Notes under the pieces: model-generated | Databases searched by the model: none | The model's input: only the letters and a program-made list of their open reading frames with translations | What the model was told of the DNA's origin: nothing | Position numbers and translations under genes: made by a program | DNA from: Rhizobiaceae bacterium | GTDB taxonomy: Bacteria; Pseudomonadota; Alphaproteobacteria; Rhizobiales; Rhizobiaceae | Direction: 5' to 3' | Length of the DNA stretch: 45,178 nt | Assembly: GCA_026981655.1 (NCBI GenBank) | Contig: JALSIJ010000228.1 | Span: 1-45,178, forward strand | Part shown: positions 19,100 to 27,411 of the stretch, in pieces | Position numbering within the stretch: position 1 is the first letter of the stretch | Layout: each line of letters begins with the position of its first letter

Positions 19100-21622
19100 T
19101 TACTCTGCTGCCTCAGAAAGCAGGATTGGTTTGCGCGGAAATTTGCAGATAACTGTTGTGCCCTTGCCTTTGGTTGAGGTTAGTTCGGTTGTGCCGCCGT
19201 GAAGCTCCACAAAGCTTTTGACAATTGCCAATCCAAGACCTGCACCGCCCCGACGCTGTAAGCTTGGGTGGCTCTCAAATCGGTTAAAAACAGTTTCAAG
19301 GTCATCTTCTGAAATTCCATTTCCCGTATCTGAAACGGTAAAGACCACGTTATCTGGCTCATCCATACACGTAAGTGAAATACTACTGCCATCAGGAGAG
19401 TAGGTCATTGCATTTGATAGAAGATTGAACAAAACTTGGCGAATCCTGTTTTCGTCGCCAATAAACACATCATCGGCGGTCTGGATTTTTATATCCAGAG
19501 TAATGCCACGCTCCTGCATACGATCTTTGATTCCATCATTTGCCGCTTGAATAATGCCTGAAATACTAACTCTTGTCAGGTCCAATTCCATTATGCCCGC
19601 ATCAACGGTTGCAAGATCAAGAATATTGTTAACAATTGATAGCAGTGACGACGATGATGAGTTTATGTGGTCCAGATACTCGCTCTGCTTTGTATTTAAG
19701 GTTCCAAATTCGCGGCTACCCAGTAATTCAGCAAAGCCAATAATGTTTGTTAGTGGAGAGCGTAGTTCATAAGAGACATGTTCAATAAATGCGTTCTTCA
19801 GATTGTCTGCCTGCTCAAGTGCGGTGTTACGGTTTACCAAAACATTTTCGACTTCAACACTTGCACTAACATCTACAAATGTCAGCATAGACTGCCCATT
19901 TGGAAGCGGCATCAATGCATAATCCACTGATCGCCCACTGATCAGTTTCATGCGGCCGGCAATGCTTCCGCGCTCATCAGCAAGGCCGGTGATGGTAATC
20001 TGCAAATTTTCCCAGGATTGAGGAACTTCAATACGGGATGCGCAAAGCCGGGTAATTGTAGATATGTGGGCGTTTTCACCAAGGTCATTATCGCTTAGTT
20101 CCCACATTGTTTGAAAAGTTGGATTAGATAATCGAAGTGTTCCATCAGGGGCAAACACGGCAACCGCTTCAGACAGATGATCAAGAGTTTCACCTTGAAC
20201 CTGGATGAGTGCATTGTAGCGACTTTTCAATTCAAGTTCTTCAGTGACATTTTCAAATACCCATGTGACGCCATCATGTGCATGGGGGTTGGCAATAACC
20301 CGAATGGTTCGCCCGTCTGGCAAATACCACCAATGTTCGCAAGGGTCACGACCCTGATAAACATCAAACAGGTCATCCTTCCATTTTTGCCAGTCCTGCT
20401 GTTCCGGCAGCATGCGCGCCGTGCGAAGGTTGATCAATACAGTATTGTGGTCCGGATGTGTATCGAGAAAGGATGGCTCAAGGTTCCAAAGATTTTGAAA
20501 GGCTGCGTTATAGAATTGCAGATGTTTCGAACTGTCAAAAATAGCAACTGCGGTCGCCAATTGGTCGAGCGTGCGAGCGTGGCTTTCAACTGTTTTGCGC
20601 AATCGGGATTGGGCACGTTCAATTTCATTCATGTCAGTGGCAATGCCGGCGCTACCATGTCTTAGTGCAACATCCACCACATCAAGCATTCTTCGGTCAC
20701 CTGCAACAACCGCTGGCACCCGCGCTGAGAATATTTCATTCTTCTGATGTGCCAGCTGCACTGCATCGCGCTCATTTGTATCAAGTAAGTTTATATTTTT
20801 TTCTATAGCATCGACACCGTTTTTGGCATCCACTGCAAAAGCATATGCACTATTTACCCAAACCAGTCGGCCATTCCGATCGCGCAACCAAACCGGCATT
20901 TTTATTGCCTCAAACAAAGATTGAACCGTATCGAATGTTTGCAGTAGGTTTGTATATTCAGCTTCGAGATTTGCAAGCGCCGCCCGCTCTCCGGCTAACG
21001 GGACGAAGCGGACAAATGCATAGATGCCGGTCGTTCGGCCCAGTGCTTCGATGACCGAGCCTCGTTGGGTGCTGATGGTTAGATCAAAGATCTCTGCATT
21101 CGCACGCAAATTTTGAACGGCGCGGTCAAATTGTTGAGCGGAATCAGCATCCATCCACGCTCCAAATGCGACAAAATCGGTATCTTTGACCGGTGCTCCT
21201 GTCGAAAGGGGGAGCGTGCCCATGATTTCAGGAACATTCTCCGCCCCCGACCAAAGTGCAATGCGTTGATCAGGCGCATCAAGCAGTGCAAGGTTGCGCT
21301 CATGCCTAGCTTTGATATCAGCGTGCGCCAACATCAGAATCTTGTTTTGATTGGTTGTTTTGGCGCGTTCCCGAATCATCCAGAAGGCCGAAAGAATGGC
21401 AAAGCTCATCGCCCCGGCAAATACCGCGAACTGAACAACTTCAAATTGATTTACGCCTGGAATATGAGCCAGAACACTATTCAAAATATTATCAGCAAAT
21501 GAAGGATCTGTATCCAACATTAGTGTAGCAAAAGCCAGCCCCGCGCTGCTTGCCGTGGATAATACCTTAGATCTGTTGTTGCTCATTGCCGTGCCATTGG
21601 GAGATTGCCCCGGCATTATCAT
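19100..21622 (-). CDS. divL: DivL-type PAS sensor kinase with Tyr at the phospho-acceptor site
   Basis: An 840-residue membrane-anchored sensor-kinase homologue. A hydrophobic segment lies at about 61-83 after a weaker one at 21-36. Several PAS-like domains follow (about 210-330, 345-470, 480-600), then a HisKA-like dimerisation domain and an ATPase domain with N-box RQVLFNLLSNA, G1 SDTGNGI and G2 GGAGLGLAIVKS. The normal H-E-L-R-T-P-L box reads Y-E-L-R-S-P-L with Tyr618 (codon 19771-19769), the hallmark of DivL. In Caulobacter DivL controls the kinase CckA and so CtrA, by reading the state of DivK. Position next to tsaE-addBA agrees. ATG codons at residues 1, 3 and 13 make the exact start uncertain. 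Confidence 0.88.
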   Translation of the reverse strand: MIMPGQSPNGTAMSNNRSKVLSTASSAGLAFATLMLDTDPSFADNILNSVLAHIPGVNQFEVVQFAVFAGAMSFAILSAFWMIRERAKTTNQNKILMLAHADIKARHERNLALLDAPDQRIALWSGAENVPEIMGTLPLSTGAPVKDTDFVAFGAWMDADSAQQFDRAVQNLRANAEIFDLTISTQRGSVIEALGRTTGIYAFVRFVPLAGERAALANLEAEYTNLLQTFDTVQSLFEAIKMPVWLRDRNGRLVWVNSAYAFAVDAKNGVDAIEKNINLLDTNERDAVQLAHQKNEIFSARVPAVVAGDRRMLDVVDVALRHGSAGIATDMNEIERAQSRLRKTVESHARTLDQLATAVAIFDSSKHLQFYNAAFQNLWNLEPSFLDTHPDHNTVLINLRTARMLPEQQDWQKWKDDLFDVYQGRDPCEHWWYLPDGRTIRVIANPHAHDGVTWVFENVTEELELKSRYNALIQVQGETLDHLSEAVAVFAPDGTLRLSNPTFQTMWELSDNDLGENAHISTITRLCASRIEVPQSWENLQITITGLADERGSIAGRMKLISGRSVDYALMPLPNGQSMLTFVDVSASVEVENVLVNRNTALEQADNLKNAFIEHVSYELRSPLTNIIGFAELLGSREFGTLNTKQSEYLDHINSSSSSLLSIVNNILDLATVDAGIMELDLTRVSISGIIQAANDGIKDRMQERGITLDIKIQTADDVFIGDENRIRQVLFNLLSNAMTYSPDGSSISLTCMDEPDNVVFTVSDTGNGISEDDLETVFNRFESHPSLQRRGGAGLGLAIVKSFVELHGGTTELTSTKGKGTTVICKFPRKPILLSEAAE

Positions 21623-21754
21623 TGTCCTCTTCGCTGTTATAAGGTCCGCACGCCAAACACCAAAGACCGTACTCGAACATTACCGGTCGCCTCAACGGGC
21701 AATGCGAATCAGACTAATGTAGCGGTTTGGTGAATCCGCAGGAAGGCTTAAGCG

Positions 21755-21790
21755 AAAAAAAATGTCCGACTGTCATGAAAACAGCCGGAC
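21755..21790 (-). terminator. strong intrinsic terminator downstream of ahcY
   Basis: On the minus strand a 10-bp stem with one G-U pair (GTCCGGCTGT, 21790-21781, with ACAGTCGGAC, 21773-21764) and a seven-base loop is followed by a run of eight T (21762-21755). It lies about 115 bases past the ahcY stop and before divL, so ahcY probably has a long 3' untranslated tail and divL its own promoter. Nothing else gene-like was seen between 21623 and 21904. Confidence 0.88.
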
Positions 21791-21904
21791 AACTATTATT
21801 TCAGTACTTATAATGCGCTCAGGACAGGAGCCTATTCATGAAAATAAACTGTGATCGAATAAATTTCGGCTCTCCACAGTCATATGTTCAATTGAGCCCA
21901 TGCT

Positions 21905-23317
21905 CTAATAACGGTATTGTTCTTGTTTGAAAGGACCGTCCTGTTCAACACCAATATACTCGGCTTGTTCATCTGTAAGCCTTGTTAATGTTGCGCCAAG
22001 TTTTTCAAGGTGCAATTCAGCAACTTTCTCATCCAGATGTTTTGGAAGTGTGTGAACGCCGATTTCGTATTTGTCGCCTTGAGTCCAAAGTTCAATTTGG
22101 GCAAGGGTCTGGTTTGCAAAAGACGCTGACATAACAAAGCTTGGGTGGCCAGTTGCATTGCCAAGGTTAACCAGACGTCCTTCAGACAACAGCAGCATGC
22201 GCTTGCCATCCGGGAATTCGATCATATCAACCTGGCCTGCATCGGCGGGCTTTACGTTGGTCCATTTCATATTGCGTAGGCCGTCGACCTGAATTTCATT
22301 GTCGAAATGGCCGATATTGCAAACAATCGCCATGTCTTTCAATGCGCGCATATCGTCAACTGTCAGCACATCTTTGTTGCCTGTTGCCGTCACAACGATG
22401 TCTGCACGCGGAGCAGCTTCCGCCAACGTGACAACTTCAAAGCCGTCCATTGCAGCTTGCAATGCGCAAATTGGGTCAACTTCGGTAACCAATACCCGGG
22501 CACCGGAACCCATGAGTGATTGCGCCGAGCCTTTGCCAACGTCTCCGTAACCGCAGACAATTGCGACCTTGCCGGCCATCATTACATCAGTTCCACGGCG
22601 GATTGCATCAACCAGGGATTCCCGGCAACCATATTTATTGTCAAATTTAGACTTGGTAACACTGTCATTCACATTAATGGCAGGGAAAGGAAGGTCACCT
22701 TTTTCATGCAATTGATAAAGCCGCATTACTCCGGTTGTGGTTTCTTCCGAAACACCTTTGATGTTGGCGCGAACTTTTGAATAAAAATTAGGGTCAGTTG
22801 CAAGGCGTTTCTTTATTGTGGCAAAGAAGAATTCCTCTTCTTCGTTTTTCGGGTTATCAAGAATTGAAATGTCTTTTTCAGCCTTGGCACCGAGAATAAT
22901 CAACATGGTGGCATCACCGCCATCATCCAGGATCATGTTTGCCGTTTCACCGTTGCCCCAATCGAAAATACGATCAGCAAATTCCCAATACTCTTCCAGA
23001 GTTTCACCCTTGTGGGCGAATACCGGAATTCCGGCAGCAGCAATAGCAGCTGCAGCGTGGTCCTGGGTTGAGAAAATATTGCAAGATACCCAGCGTACTT
23101 CAGCGCCAAGTGCAACGAGTGTTTCGATCAATACTGCCGTTTGAATGGTCATATGCAGAGAGCCCGCAATACGTGCGCCTTTTAGCGGCTGTTGATCAGC
23201 ATATTCGCGACGAATGGACATAAGTCCCGGCATTTCAACTTCAGCAATATCTAGCTCCTTACGGCCGAAAACCGCAAGATTGATGTCTTTAATGGCATAA
23301 TCAGTAAAATCTGACAT
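21905..23317 (-). CDS. ahcY: adenosylhomocysteinase
   Basis: AhcY hydrolyses S-adenosylhomocysteine to adenosine and homocysteine, relieving product inhibition of methyltransferases and feeding methionine resynthesis. The 470-residue length includes the internal insertion typical of many bacterial enzymes. The NAD-binding motif is [12 protein letters not shown], the substrate region includes [14 protein letters not shown] and [12 protein letters not shown], and the C-terminus ends FKQEQYRY as the family requires for cofactor binding. The ATG follows AAAGGAACC. A structured leader of about 130 bases precedes it (separate entry), and a strong terminator follows. It forms a methionine-cycle pair with metZ, separated by one plus-strand gene. 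Confidence 0.98.
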   Translation of the reverse strand: MSDFTDYAIKDINLAVFGRKELDIAEVEMPGLMSIRREYADQQPLKGARIAGSLHMTIQTAVLIETLVALGAEVRWVSCNIFSTQDHAAAAIAAAGIPVFAHKGETLEEYWEFADRIFDWGNGETANMILDDGGDATMLIILGAKAEKDISILDNPKNEEEEFFFATIKKRLATDPNFYSKVRANIKGVSEETTTGVMRLYQLHEKGDLPFPAINVNDSVTKSKFDNKYGCRESLVDAIRRGTDVMMAGKVAIVCGYGDVGKGSAQSLMGSGARVLVTEVDPICALQAAMDGFEVVTLAEAAPRADIVVTATGNKDVLTVDDMRALKDMAIVCNIGHFDNEIQVDGLRNMKWTNVKPADAGQVDMIEFPDGKRMLLLSEGRLVNLGNATGHPSFVMSASFANQTLAQIELWTQGDKYEIGVHTLPKHLDEKVAELHLEKLGATLTRLTDEQAEYIGVEQDGPFKQEQYRY

Positions 23318-23359
23318 GGATGGTTCCTTTAATCGATAATAGTTGGGGAATTCGTATAT

Positions 23360-23455
23360 CCCGCAAAAAAACCAGCGGGCATTAACAGATTGATTAAATC
23401 AACCTGTATTTAGCCCACCCCTAACAGTATTTTAATCACCGGGCAAGAGCACATA
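23360..23455 (-). promoter_or_regulatory. ahcY leader, candidate SAM-II/SAM-V-like riboswitch
   Basis: Read on the minus strand from 23444, GCCC is followed by GGTGATT (23440-23434), a loop with CTGT (23427-23424), then GGGC (23416-23413), TAAAT (23412-23408) and ACAG (23407-23404). GCCC/GGGC gives a P1-like stem and CTGT/ACAG an H-type pseudoknot. The SAM-II switch in front of metZ has the same order: stem, GGTGATT in the loop, closing strand, UAAA-type linker, pseudoknot strand. A competing fold is visible: ACAG with CTGT at 23388-23385 in a long hairpin (ACAGGTTGATT with AATCAATCTGT), and GGGC with GCCC at 23380-23377. A further hairpin, CCCGC/GCGGG at 23379-23360, follows. Ligand assignment to SAM or SAH is inference; the SAM-V consensus was not available for alignment. 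Confidence 0.5.
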
Positions 23456-23513
23456 AAGAAATGTTTATATCGTTCTATCAAGTGTAATGTGGGTATGATT
23501 TCGATTTCATTGA

Positions 23514-23601
23514 TCACATAATGCTCGCGTGTGAACACTCAAATTTGAATGTGAAATAAATCAAGGAAAACTAGAATAGTCACATTCGCACTTGTCACAT
23601 T
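23514..23601 (+). promoter_or_regulatory. cluster of TCACAT/ATGTGA motifs between ahcY and the phosphatidyltransferase gene
   Basis: Four copies of TCACAT in either orientation lie in 88 bases: TCACATA at 23514-23520, GAATGTGA at 23547-23554, its inverted partner TCACATTC at 23580-23587, and TCACATT at 23595-23601. The exact inverted pair and the position in a divergent intergenic region suggest a regulator binding site, but no regulator is identified and the AT-rich context makes chance possible. Confidence 0.25.
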
Positions 23602-23653
23602 GCGCATCCAGCTGCAATTGTTGATATGTAATTCAATTAATCCTGGGGCAAAA

Positions 23654-24262
23654 ATGTTAGACAACAAGGTAAGAACCTGGATTGACCCGGTCATTGACAA
23701 GATTGCCCTAAAATTGGCGCGGGCAGGAATTTCGGCAAACTCCATCACCATATTTGGTTTTATAACGGGTACCGCCGCCGCCTTGGAAATCGCATTTGAA
23801 AATTACTATTTTGGCATTGTATTGATATTGATTTCCCGTCTTGCCGATGGTCTTGACGGGGCTGTGGCACGCGTAAATGAAAAAACCGATCTTGGTGGCT
23901 TTTTAGACATTACGCTGGATTTTTTCTTTTATGGTATGATCCCGCTTGCGTTTATGTTTGCAAATCCAGCCGCCAATGCTCTGGCAGGTGGCACATTGAT
24001 TTTCACATTTTATGCCACCGGCGCAAGTTTTCTGGCTTTTGCCCTAATGGCTGAAAAGCGCGGCATCAATGATGACGCGCGTGGTTCCAAATCACTAGTT
24101 TATACCACCGGCCTTGCCGAAGCGACTGAGACAATAATTGTTTTTATTGCGTTTTGCTTGTTTCCCCAGTGGTTTCCAGAGATTGCTTACGGGTTTGCAG
24201 CTCTCTGTCTGATTACCGTTACAGCCCGAATCTGGCTCGCCGTACAAACATTCACCGACTGA
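23654..24262 (+). CDS. CDP-alcohol phosphatidyltransferase family membrane protein
   Basis: A 202-residue integral membrane enzyme of the CDP-alcohol phosphatidyltransferase family, which swaps CMP of a CDP-linked lipid or alcohol for another alcohol. The signature D-x2-D-G-x2-A-R...G-x3-D-x3-D is complete (starting DGLDGAVAR at about residue 75), with several hydrophobic segments before and after it. The acceptor alcohol cannot be told from sequence; phosphatidylglycerophosphate, phosphatidylserine and archaetidyl-like enzymes all share the motif. The ATG at 23654 is preferred over an in-frame upstream codon, since GGGG precedes it and the family begins here. Its end overlaps the convergent metZ end by 11 bases. 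Confidence 0.85.
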   Translation: MLDNKVRTWIDPVIDKIALKLARAGISANSITIFGFITGTAAALEIAFENYYFGIVLILISRLADGLDGAVARVNEKTDLGGFLDITLDFFFYGMIPLAFMFANPAANALAGGTLIFTFYATGASFLAFALMAEKRGINDDARGSKSLVYTTGLAEATETIIVFIAFCLFPQWFPEIAYGFAALCLITVTARIWLAVQTFTD

Positions 24263-25463
24263 CCGTTTCAATCGCCATCAAAATATCATTAATCAGATCA
24301 TCTGCATTTTCCAGTCCAATAGACAAACGCACCAGTCCTTCTGATATTCCAAGCATTTCCCGGTTTTCATCCGTAAGGTTCTTGTGAGTTGTTGTTGCCG
24401 GGTGAGTTATCAGGCTTTTTGCGTCGCCCAGATTGTTTGAAATTTTGACGATCTCGAGAGCGTTTTGGAATGCAAATGCCTGTTGCTTGCCGCCCTCAAA
24501 TTCGAACGCCACCATGGTGGAGCCTGCCCCCATTTGTTTCTTCACGATGTCAGCTTGAGGGTGGTCCTCTCGTCCCGGATAGATCAGACGTGAGATGCTG
24601 CTTTGTCCGGCAATGGCATCTGCGATTTGTTTGGCATTCCTACTTTGCTGGCCAACGCGCAGGGGCAAGGTCTCCAAACCTTTTAATAATACCCATGCAT
24701 TAAATGGGCTGATACCCGGTCCTGTGTGGCGGTAAAAATCAAACAGATATTCATCAATCCAGTCTTGTGATGAAAGAACGACTCCGCCAAGACATCGGCC
24801 TTGTCCGTCAATGTGCTTTGTGGCTGAATAAACCACAATGTCTGCACCAAGCTCGAGCGGTTTTTGCCAAATCGGGGTGGCAAATACATTGTCGACGACA
24901 AGCCTCGCATTGTTTTCTTTGGCAAGAGCCGCAACAGCCGCAATATCAACAACTTCCAATGTCGGATTGGTTGGGCTTTCCAGAAAAAGCACCGAGGTCT
25001 CCGGGCGCATGGCCGCTTTCCAGGCGCCAAGGTCTTTGCCATCTACGAAAGTGTAGGAAACGCCAAACCGGGGCAGTAATGTTTCAATAACATAGCGACA
25101 GGAACCGAAAAGTGCATGGGCGGCAACAACATGATCGCCAACCTGAAGCTGGCAAAGCATAGCGCTTGTAACTGCTGCCATCCCACTGGTTGTCGCAAGT
25201 GCTGCTTCCGCACCCTCCAGCGCGCACATGCGTTGTTCAAACATGGTGACCGTGGGATTTGCATAGCGGGAATAAATATATCCGTTATCATCGCCAGAAA
25301 AACGCGCCTCAGCAGCTTCCGATGAATCGTACACAAACCCTTGCGTTAAATAGAGCGCCTCCGATGTTTCGCCGAAGGGGGAGCGCATTGTTCCACTATG
25401 AACCATGCAGGTTTCCACATTCCAGTTTGCTGAGGTGCGCTGCAATTCACTTTGTTTGCTCAT
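24252..25463 (-). CDS. metZ: O-succinylhomoserine sulfhydrylase
   Basis: MetZ makes homocysteine directly from O-succinylhomoserine and sulfide, a PLP reaction of the Cys/Met metabolism family. The 403-residue protein has the PLP lysine in YSATKHIDGQGR, the tyrosine-rich IYSRYANPTV phosphate-binding segment, and TTSGMAAVTSA. The SAM-II riboswitch in front fits a methionine-biosynthetic gene in alphaproteobacteria, where metZ is a usual target. ATG 25463 is chosen over an in-frame GTG at 25475 because GAGTGGA sits before the ATG; the GTG has no ribosome binding site. The gene is downstream of the riboswitch terminator by about 30 bases. Confidence 0.93.
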   Translation of the reverse strand: MSKQSELQRTSANWNVETCMVHSGTMRSPFGETSEALYLTQGFVYDSSEAAEARFSGDDNGYIYSRYANPTVTMFEQRMCALEGAEAALATTSGMAAVTSAMLCQLQVGDHVVAAHALFGSCRYVIETLLPRFGVSYTFVDGKDLGAWKAAMRPETSVLFLESPTNPTLEVVDIAAVAALAKENNARLVVDNVFATPIWQKPLELGADIVVYSATKHIDGQGRCLGGVVLSSQDWIDEYLFDFYRHTGPGISPFNAWVLLKGLETLPLRVGQQSRNAKQIADAIAGQSSISRLIYPGREDHPQADIVKKQMGAGSTMVAFEFEGGKQQAFAFQNALEIVKISNNLGDAKSLITHPATTTHKNLTDENREMLGISEGLVRLSIGLENADDLINDILMAIETVSR

Positions 25464-25492
25464 AATATTGTCCACTCATTTGTACCAAATAT

Positions 25493-25525
25493 AAAAAAAC
25501 CGACTCGCAAATTGCAGAGCCGGTT
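25493..25525 (-). terminator. attenuator terminator in the metZ leader
   Basis: On the minus strand AACCGGCTC (25525-25517) pairs with GAGTCGGTT (25506-25498, one G-U pair) and is followed by a run of seven T. It lies between the SAM-II aptamer and metZ. ACCGGC of its 5' arm (25524-25519) is exactly complementary to GCCGGT (25579-25574) in the aptamer loop, which gives an obvious antiterminator when SAM is absent. Confidence 0.88.
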
Positions 25526-25534
25526 GAACGGTAC

Positions 25535-25596
25535 TCGGCCCTTTAGCGACTTATTTAACGTGGTTGCAAGCCGACCGGCCAAATCACCACGGGATA
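25535..25596 (-). promoter_or_regulatory. SAM-II riboswitch controlling metZ
   Basis: The minus-strand sequence matches the SAM-II (metA/SAM-alpha) consensus closely. P1 is CGTGGT (25591-25586) with ACCACG (25564-25559); the loop holds GATTTGGCCGGTCGGCTTG; GGCTT (25572-25568) pairs with AAGTC (25552-25548) to form the pseudoknot; the conserved GCTAAA tail is at 25547-25542. The class binds S-adenosylmethionine and represses methionine genes when it is plentiful. Here the downstream terminator indicates control at transcription. Confidence 0.94.
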
Positions 25597-25679
25597 AATG
25601 CGCTTTTAGCCTGCTTGTTGCTTTGCGTCAATCGTCGCATTCTATAATGATAGTTGAGAAAACCATTTTGAGGAAAGCC

Positions 25680-26783
25680 ATGATATCTCGTCGCGAGAGC
25701 GGTATTCTGCCTGATGCAGACATTCAGTCCCTTTTTGATGCGGGAAAGATCTCAGCTTCAAAACCACTTGATGAAAACCAGATACAGCCTGCCAGTCTTG
25801 ATTTAAGATTGGGGAGCACCGCATTTCGAGTGCGTGCCAGCTTTCTTCCCGGCAAAAAACACCTTGTGTCAGACAAGCTTGACCGATTGATGTTGCACAC
25901 ATTCGATCTTACAGAAGGTGCCGTGCTGGAAACTGGGTGTGTCTATATTGTCCCGCTGCTCGAATCATTTGCCTTGCCAGACGATGTATCAGCATCAGCA
26001 AACCCAAAAAGCTCGACCGGCCGCCTCGACATTTTTACCCGTGTTATTGCCAATAATACTCAGCAGTTTGATATGCTGCCGAAAGGCTACTCAGGACAAT
26101 TATATCTGGAAATTAGCCCGCGAACTTTTCCGATCGTTGTGCGTACTGGGTCACGTCTTTCACAAATTCGCTTCAGAAAAGGAGACGCCACCTTAAATGG
26201 CGATGAGATGTTGGCACTTCAGCAGTCTGATATTCTGGTCGCGGCCAAAGATCCGCTGATCGACGGACGCGGTGTGGCGATGTCCATAGATTTATCCGGT
26301 GATGAGACCAGCCTGATCGGCTATCGCGGCAAGCGGCATACAGCACTTGTCGATGTGGACAAGCCCGCCGCCCATGATGTGCTCGAATTCTGGGAGCCGA
26401 TTTATAATCGAGGTTCGATGGATCTGGTACTGGACCCGGACCAGTTTTATATTCTGGTTTCCCGTGAAGCCATACATGTGCCACCGGATTACGCCGCCGA
26501 AATGGTGCCATTTGATCCGCTGGTTGGTGAGTTTAGGGTGCATTATGCCGGGTTTTTTGATCCAGGGTTCGGGCATGCTGGCGCCGGTGGAGCCGGGAGC
26601 AGGGCTGTGCTTGAGGTGCGTAGCCATGAGGTGCCGTTCATACTTGAACACGGGCAGGTAATTGGGCGGCTGATCTACGAGCACATGTTGTTACGGCCGC
26701 AGAGTCTCTATGGTAGCGATCTTCGTTCCAACTATCAGGCGCAGGGGTTGAAGCTTTCGAAGCATTTTCGGGTAATTGAATAA
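25680..26783 (+). CDS. 2'-deoxycytidine 5'-triphosphate deaminase, long two-domain form
   Basis: A 367-residue member of the alphaproteobacterial long dCTP deaminase group, which makes dUTP from dCTP for thymidylate synthesis. It is about twice the length of E. coli Dcd and looks like two Dcd-fold units in tandem. The first (about 15-180) has QIQPASLDLRLG, KSSTGRLDIF and GYSGQLYLEISP with the Glu of the catalytic motif; the second (about 200-360) has SMDLVLDPDQFYILVSRE, GFFDPGFG and AVLEVRSHEVPF. ATG 25680 follows GAGGAAAGCC and is chosen over the much longer in-frame reading, which would run back through the metZ regulatory region. It is divergent from metZ. Confidence 0.88.
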   Translation: MISRRESGILPDADIQSLFDAGKISASKPLDENQIQPASLDLRLGSTAFRVRASFLPGKKHLVSDKLDRLMLHTFDLTEGAVLETGCVYIVPLLESFALPDDVSASANPKSSTGRLDIFTRVIANNTQQFDMLPKGYSGQLYLEISPRTFPIVVRTGSRLSQIRFRKGDATLNGDEMLALQQSDILVAAKDPLIDGRGVAMSIDLSGDETSLIGYRGKRHTALVDVDKPAAHDVLEFWEPIYNRGSMDLVLDPDQFYILVSREAIHVPPDYAAEMVPFDPLVGEFRVHYAGFFDPGFGHAGAGGAGSRAVLEVRSHEVPFILEHGQVIGRLIYEHMLLRPQSLYGSDLRSNYQAQGLKLSKHFRVIE

Positions 26784-26916
26784 CCAGAATTTATACGATA
26801 ATTCAGTATCTTAATAGAATTGAAATAAATCACTTATATTTGAGCGCAAATGTAAACCAGATGTTAACCAAATTTCGTAAATACTGACGCAAAGGAAACC
26901 AACTGGAGTTCTCGGG

Positions 26917-27279
26917 ATGACCGCGTCAAATGTTCACGTACTAAATGAAGAGCAATGTCCGGTCCCTGAAGATATTCTTGGGGAAATGCATTCGTCCAAT
27001 CCTTCAGATGCTGCAAAAGTTGCGGCAAAACTGCCTGAACCCCAGCGCGCGCAATTGGCTGCATTTTGTTACGAACGCCGCCATCTGCATCATCTTGGGC
27101 TGATAATTGCGTCCACATGCGGGCAGTATTCATTGCGCAAGGCTTTTGGACTCGCGGGCGAAGTGGTTTACAAACAATCACGCAAACCTGATGAAACGAT
27201 TGCTAAAGAACGGCGCAACGCCAATCAAATGGCACCAAAACCAGTAAGCCTTGCTAAATTTGTACGCGACGATCATTAA
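26917..27279 (+). CDS. conserved hypothetical protein of the rhizobial group
   Basis: A 120-residue soluble protein without recognisable motif. The N-terminus (VHVLNEEQCPVPEDILGEMHSSNP) and the helical middle (LPEPQRAQLAAFCYERRHLHHLGLIIASTC, residues 39-68) resemble a small uncharacterised family I associate with Hyphomicrobiales; the remainder is basic and probably disordered (QSRKPDETIAKERRNANQ). There is no signal peptide or membrane helix. The ATG follows CTGGAGTTCTCGGG, a good ribosome binding site. It is a single-gene transcript by appearance, with its own terminator about 100 bases after the stop. No function can be given. Confidence 0.75.
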   Translation: MTASNVHVLNEEQCPVPEDILGEMHSSNPSDAAKVAAKLPEPQRAQLAAFCYERRHLHHLGLIIASTCGQYSLRKAFGLAGEVVYKQSRKPDETIAKERRNANQMAPKPVSLAKFVRDDH

Positions 27280-27376
27280 GCGTGCGCTATAGCTCTTTGA
27301 GCACTTAGCCAATATCGTTAGTCGATGATTATTAGTGCTGGTAATTCAATTCATTTTCAACTATACGAACGCGATT

Positions 27377-27411
27377 GCGGGTGTTTCCTATTGGAATTGC
27401 CCGTATTTTTG
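27377..27411 (+). terminator. intrinsic terminator after the hypothetical gene 26917-27279
   Basis: GCGGGTGTTTCC (27377-27388) pairs with GGAATTGCCCGT (27393-27404) over nearly its whole length with several G-U pairs and one mismatch, loop TATT, followed by ATTTTTG. The remaining intergenic sequence 27280-27597 (318 bases) otherwise holds only the rpsO promoter region; a small GCTGAG/CTCGGC hairpin lies at about 27519-27537. Confidence 0.75.

Noticed and set aside
21623-21904. A possible small gene between divL and ahcY.
   Set aside because: No reading frame with a start site or protein-like composition; the region holds the ahcY terminator and divL promoter side.
25452-25679. In-frame upstream extension of the dCTP deaminase.
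   Set aside because: It would read through the antisense of the SAM-II riboswitch and terminator; the ATG at 25680 has a clear ribosome binding site.
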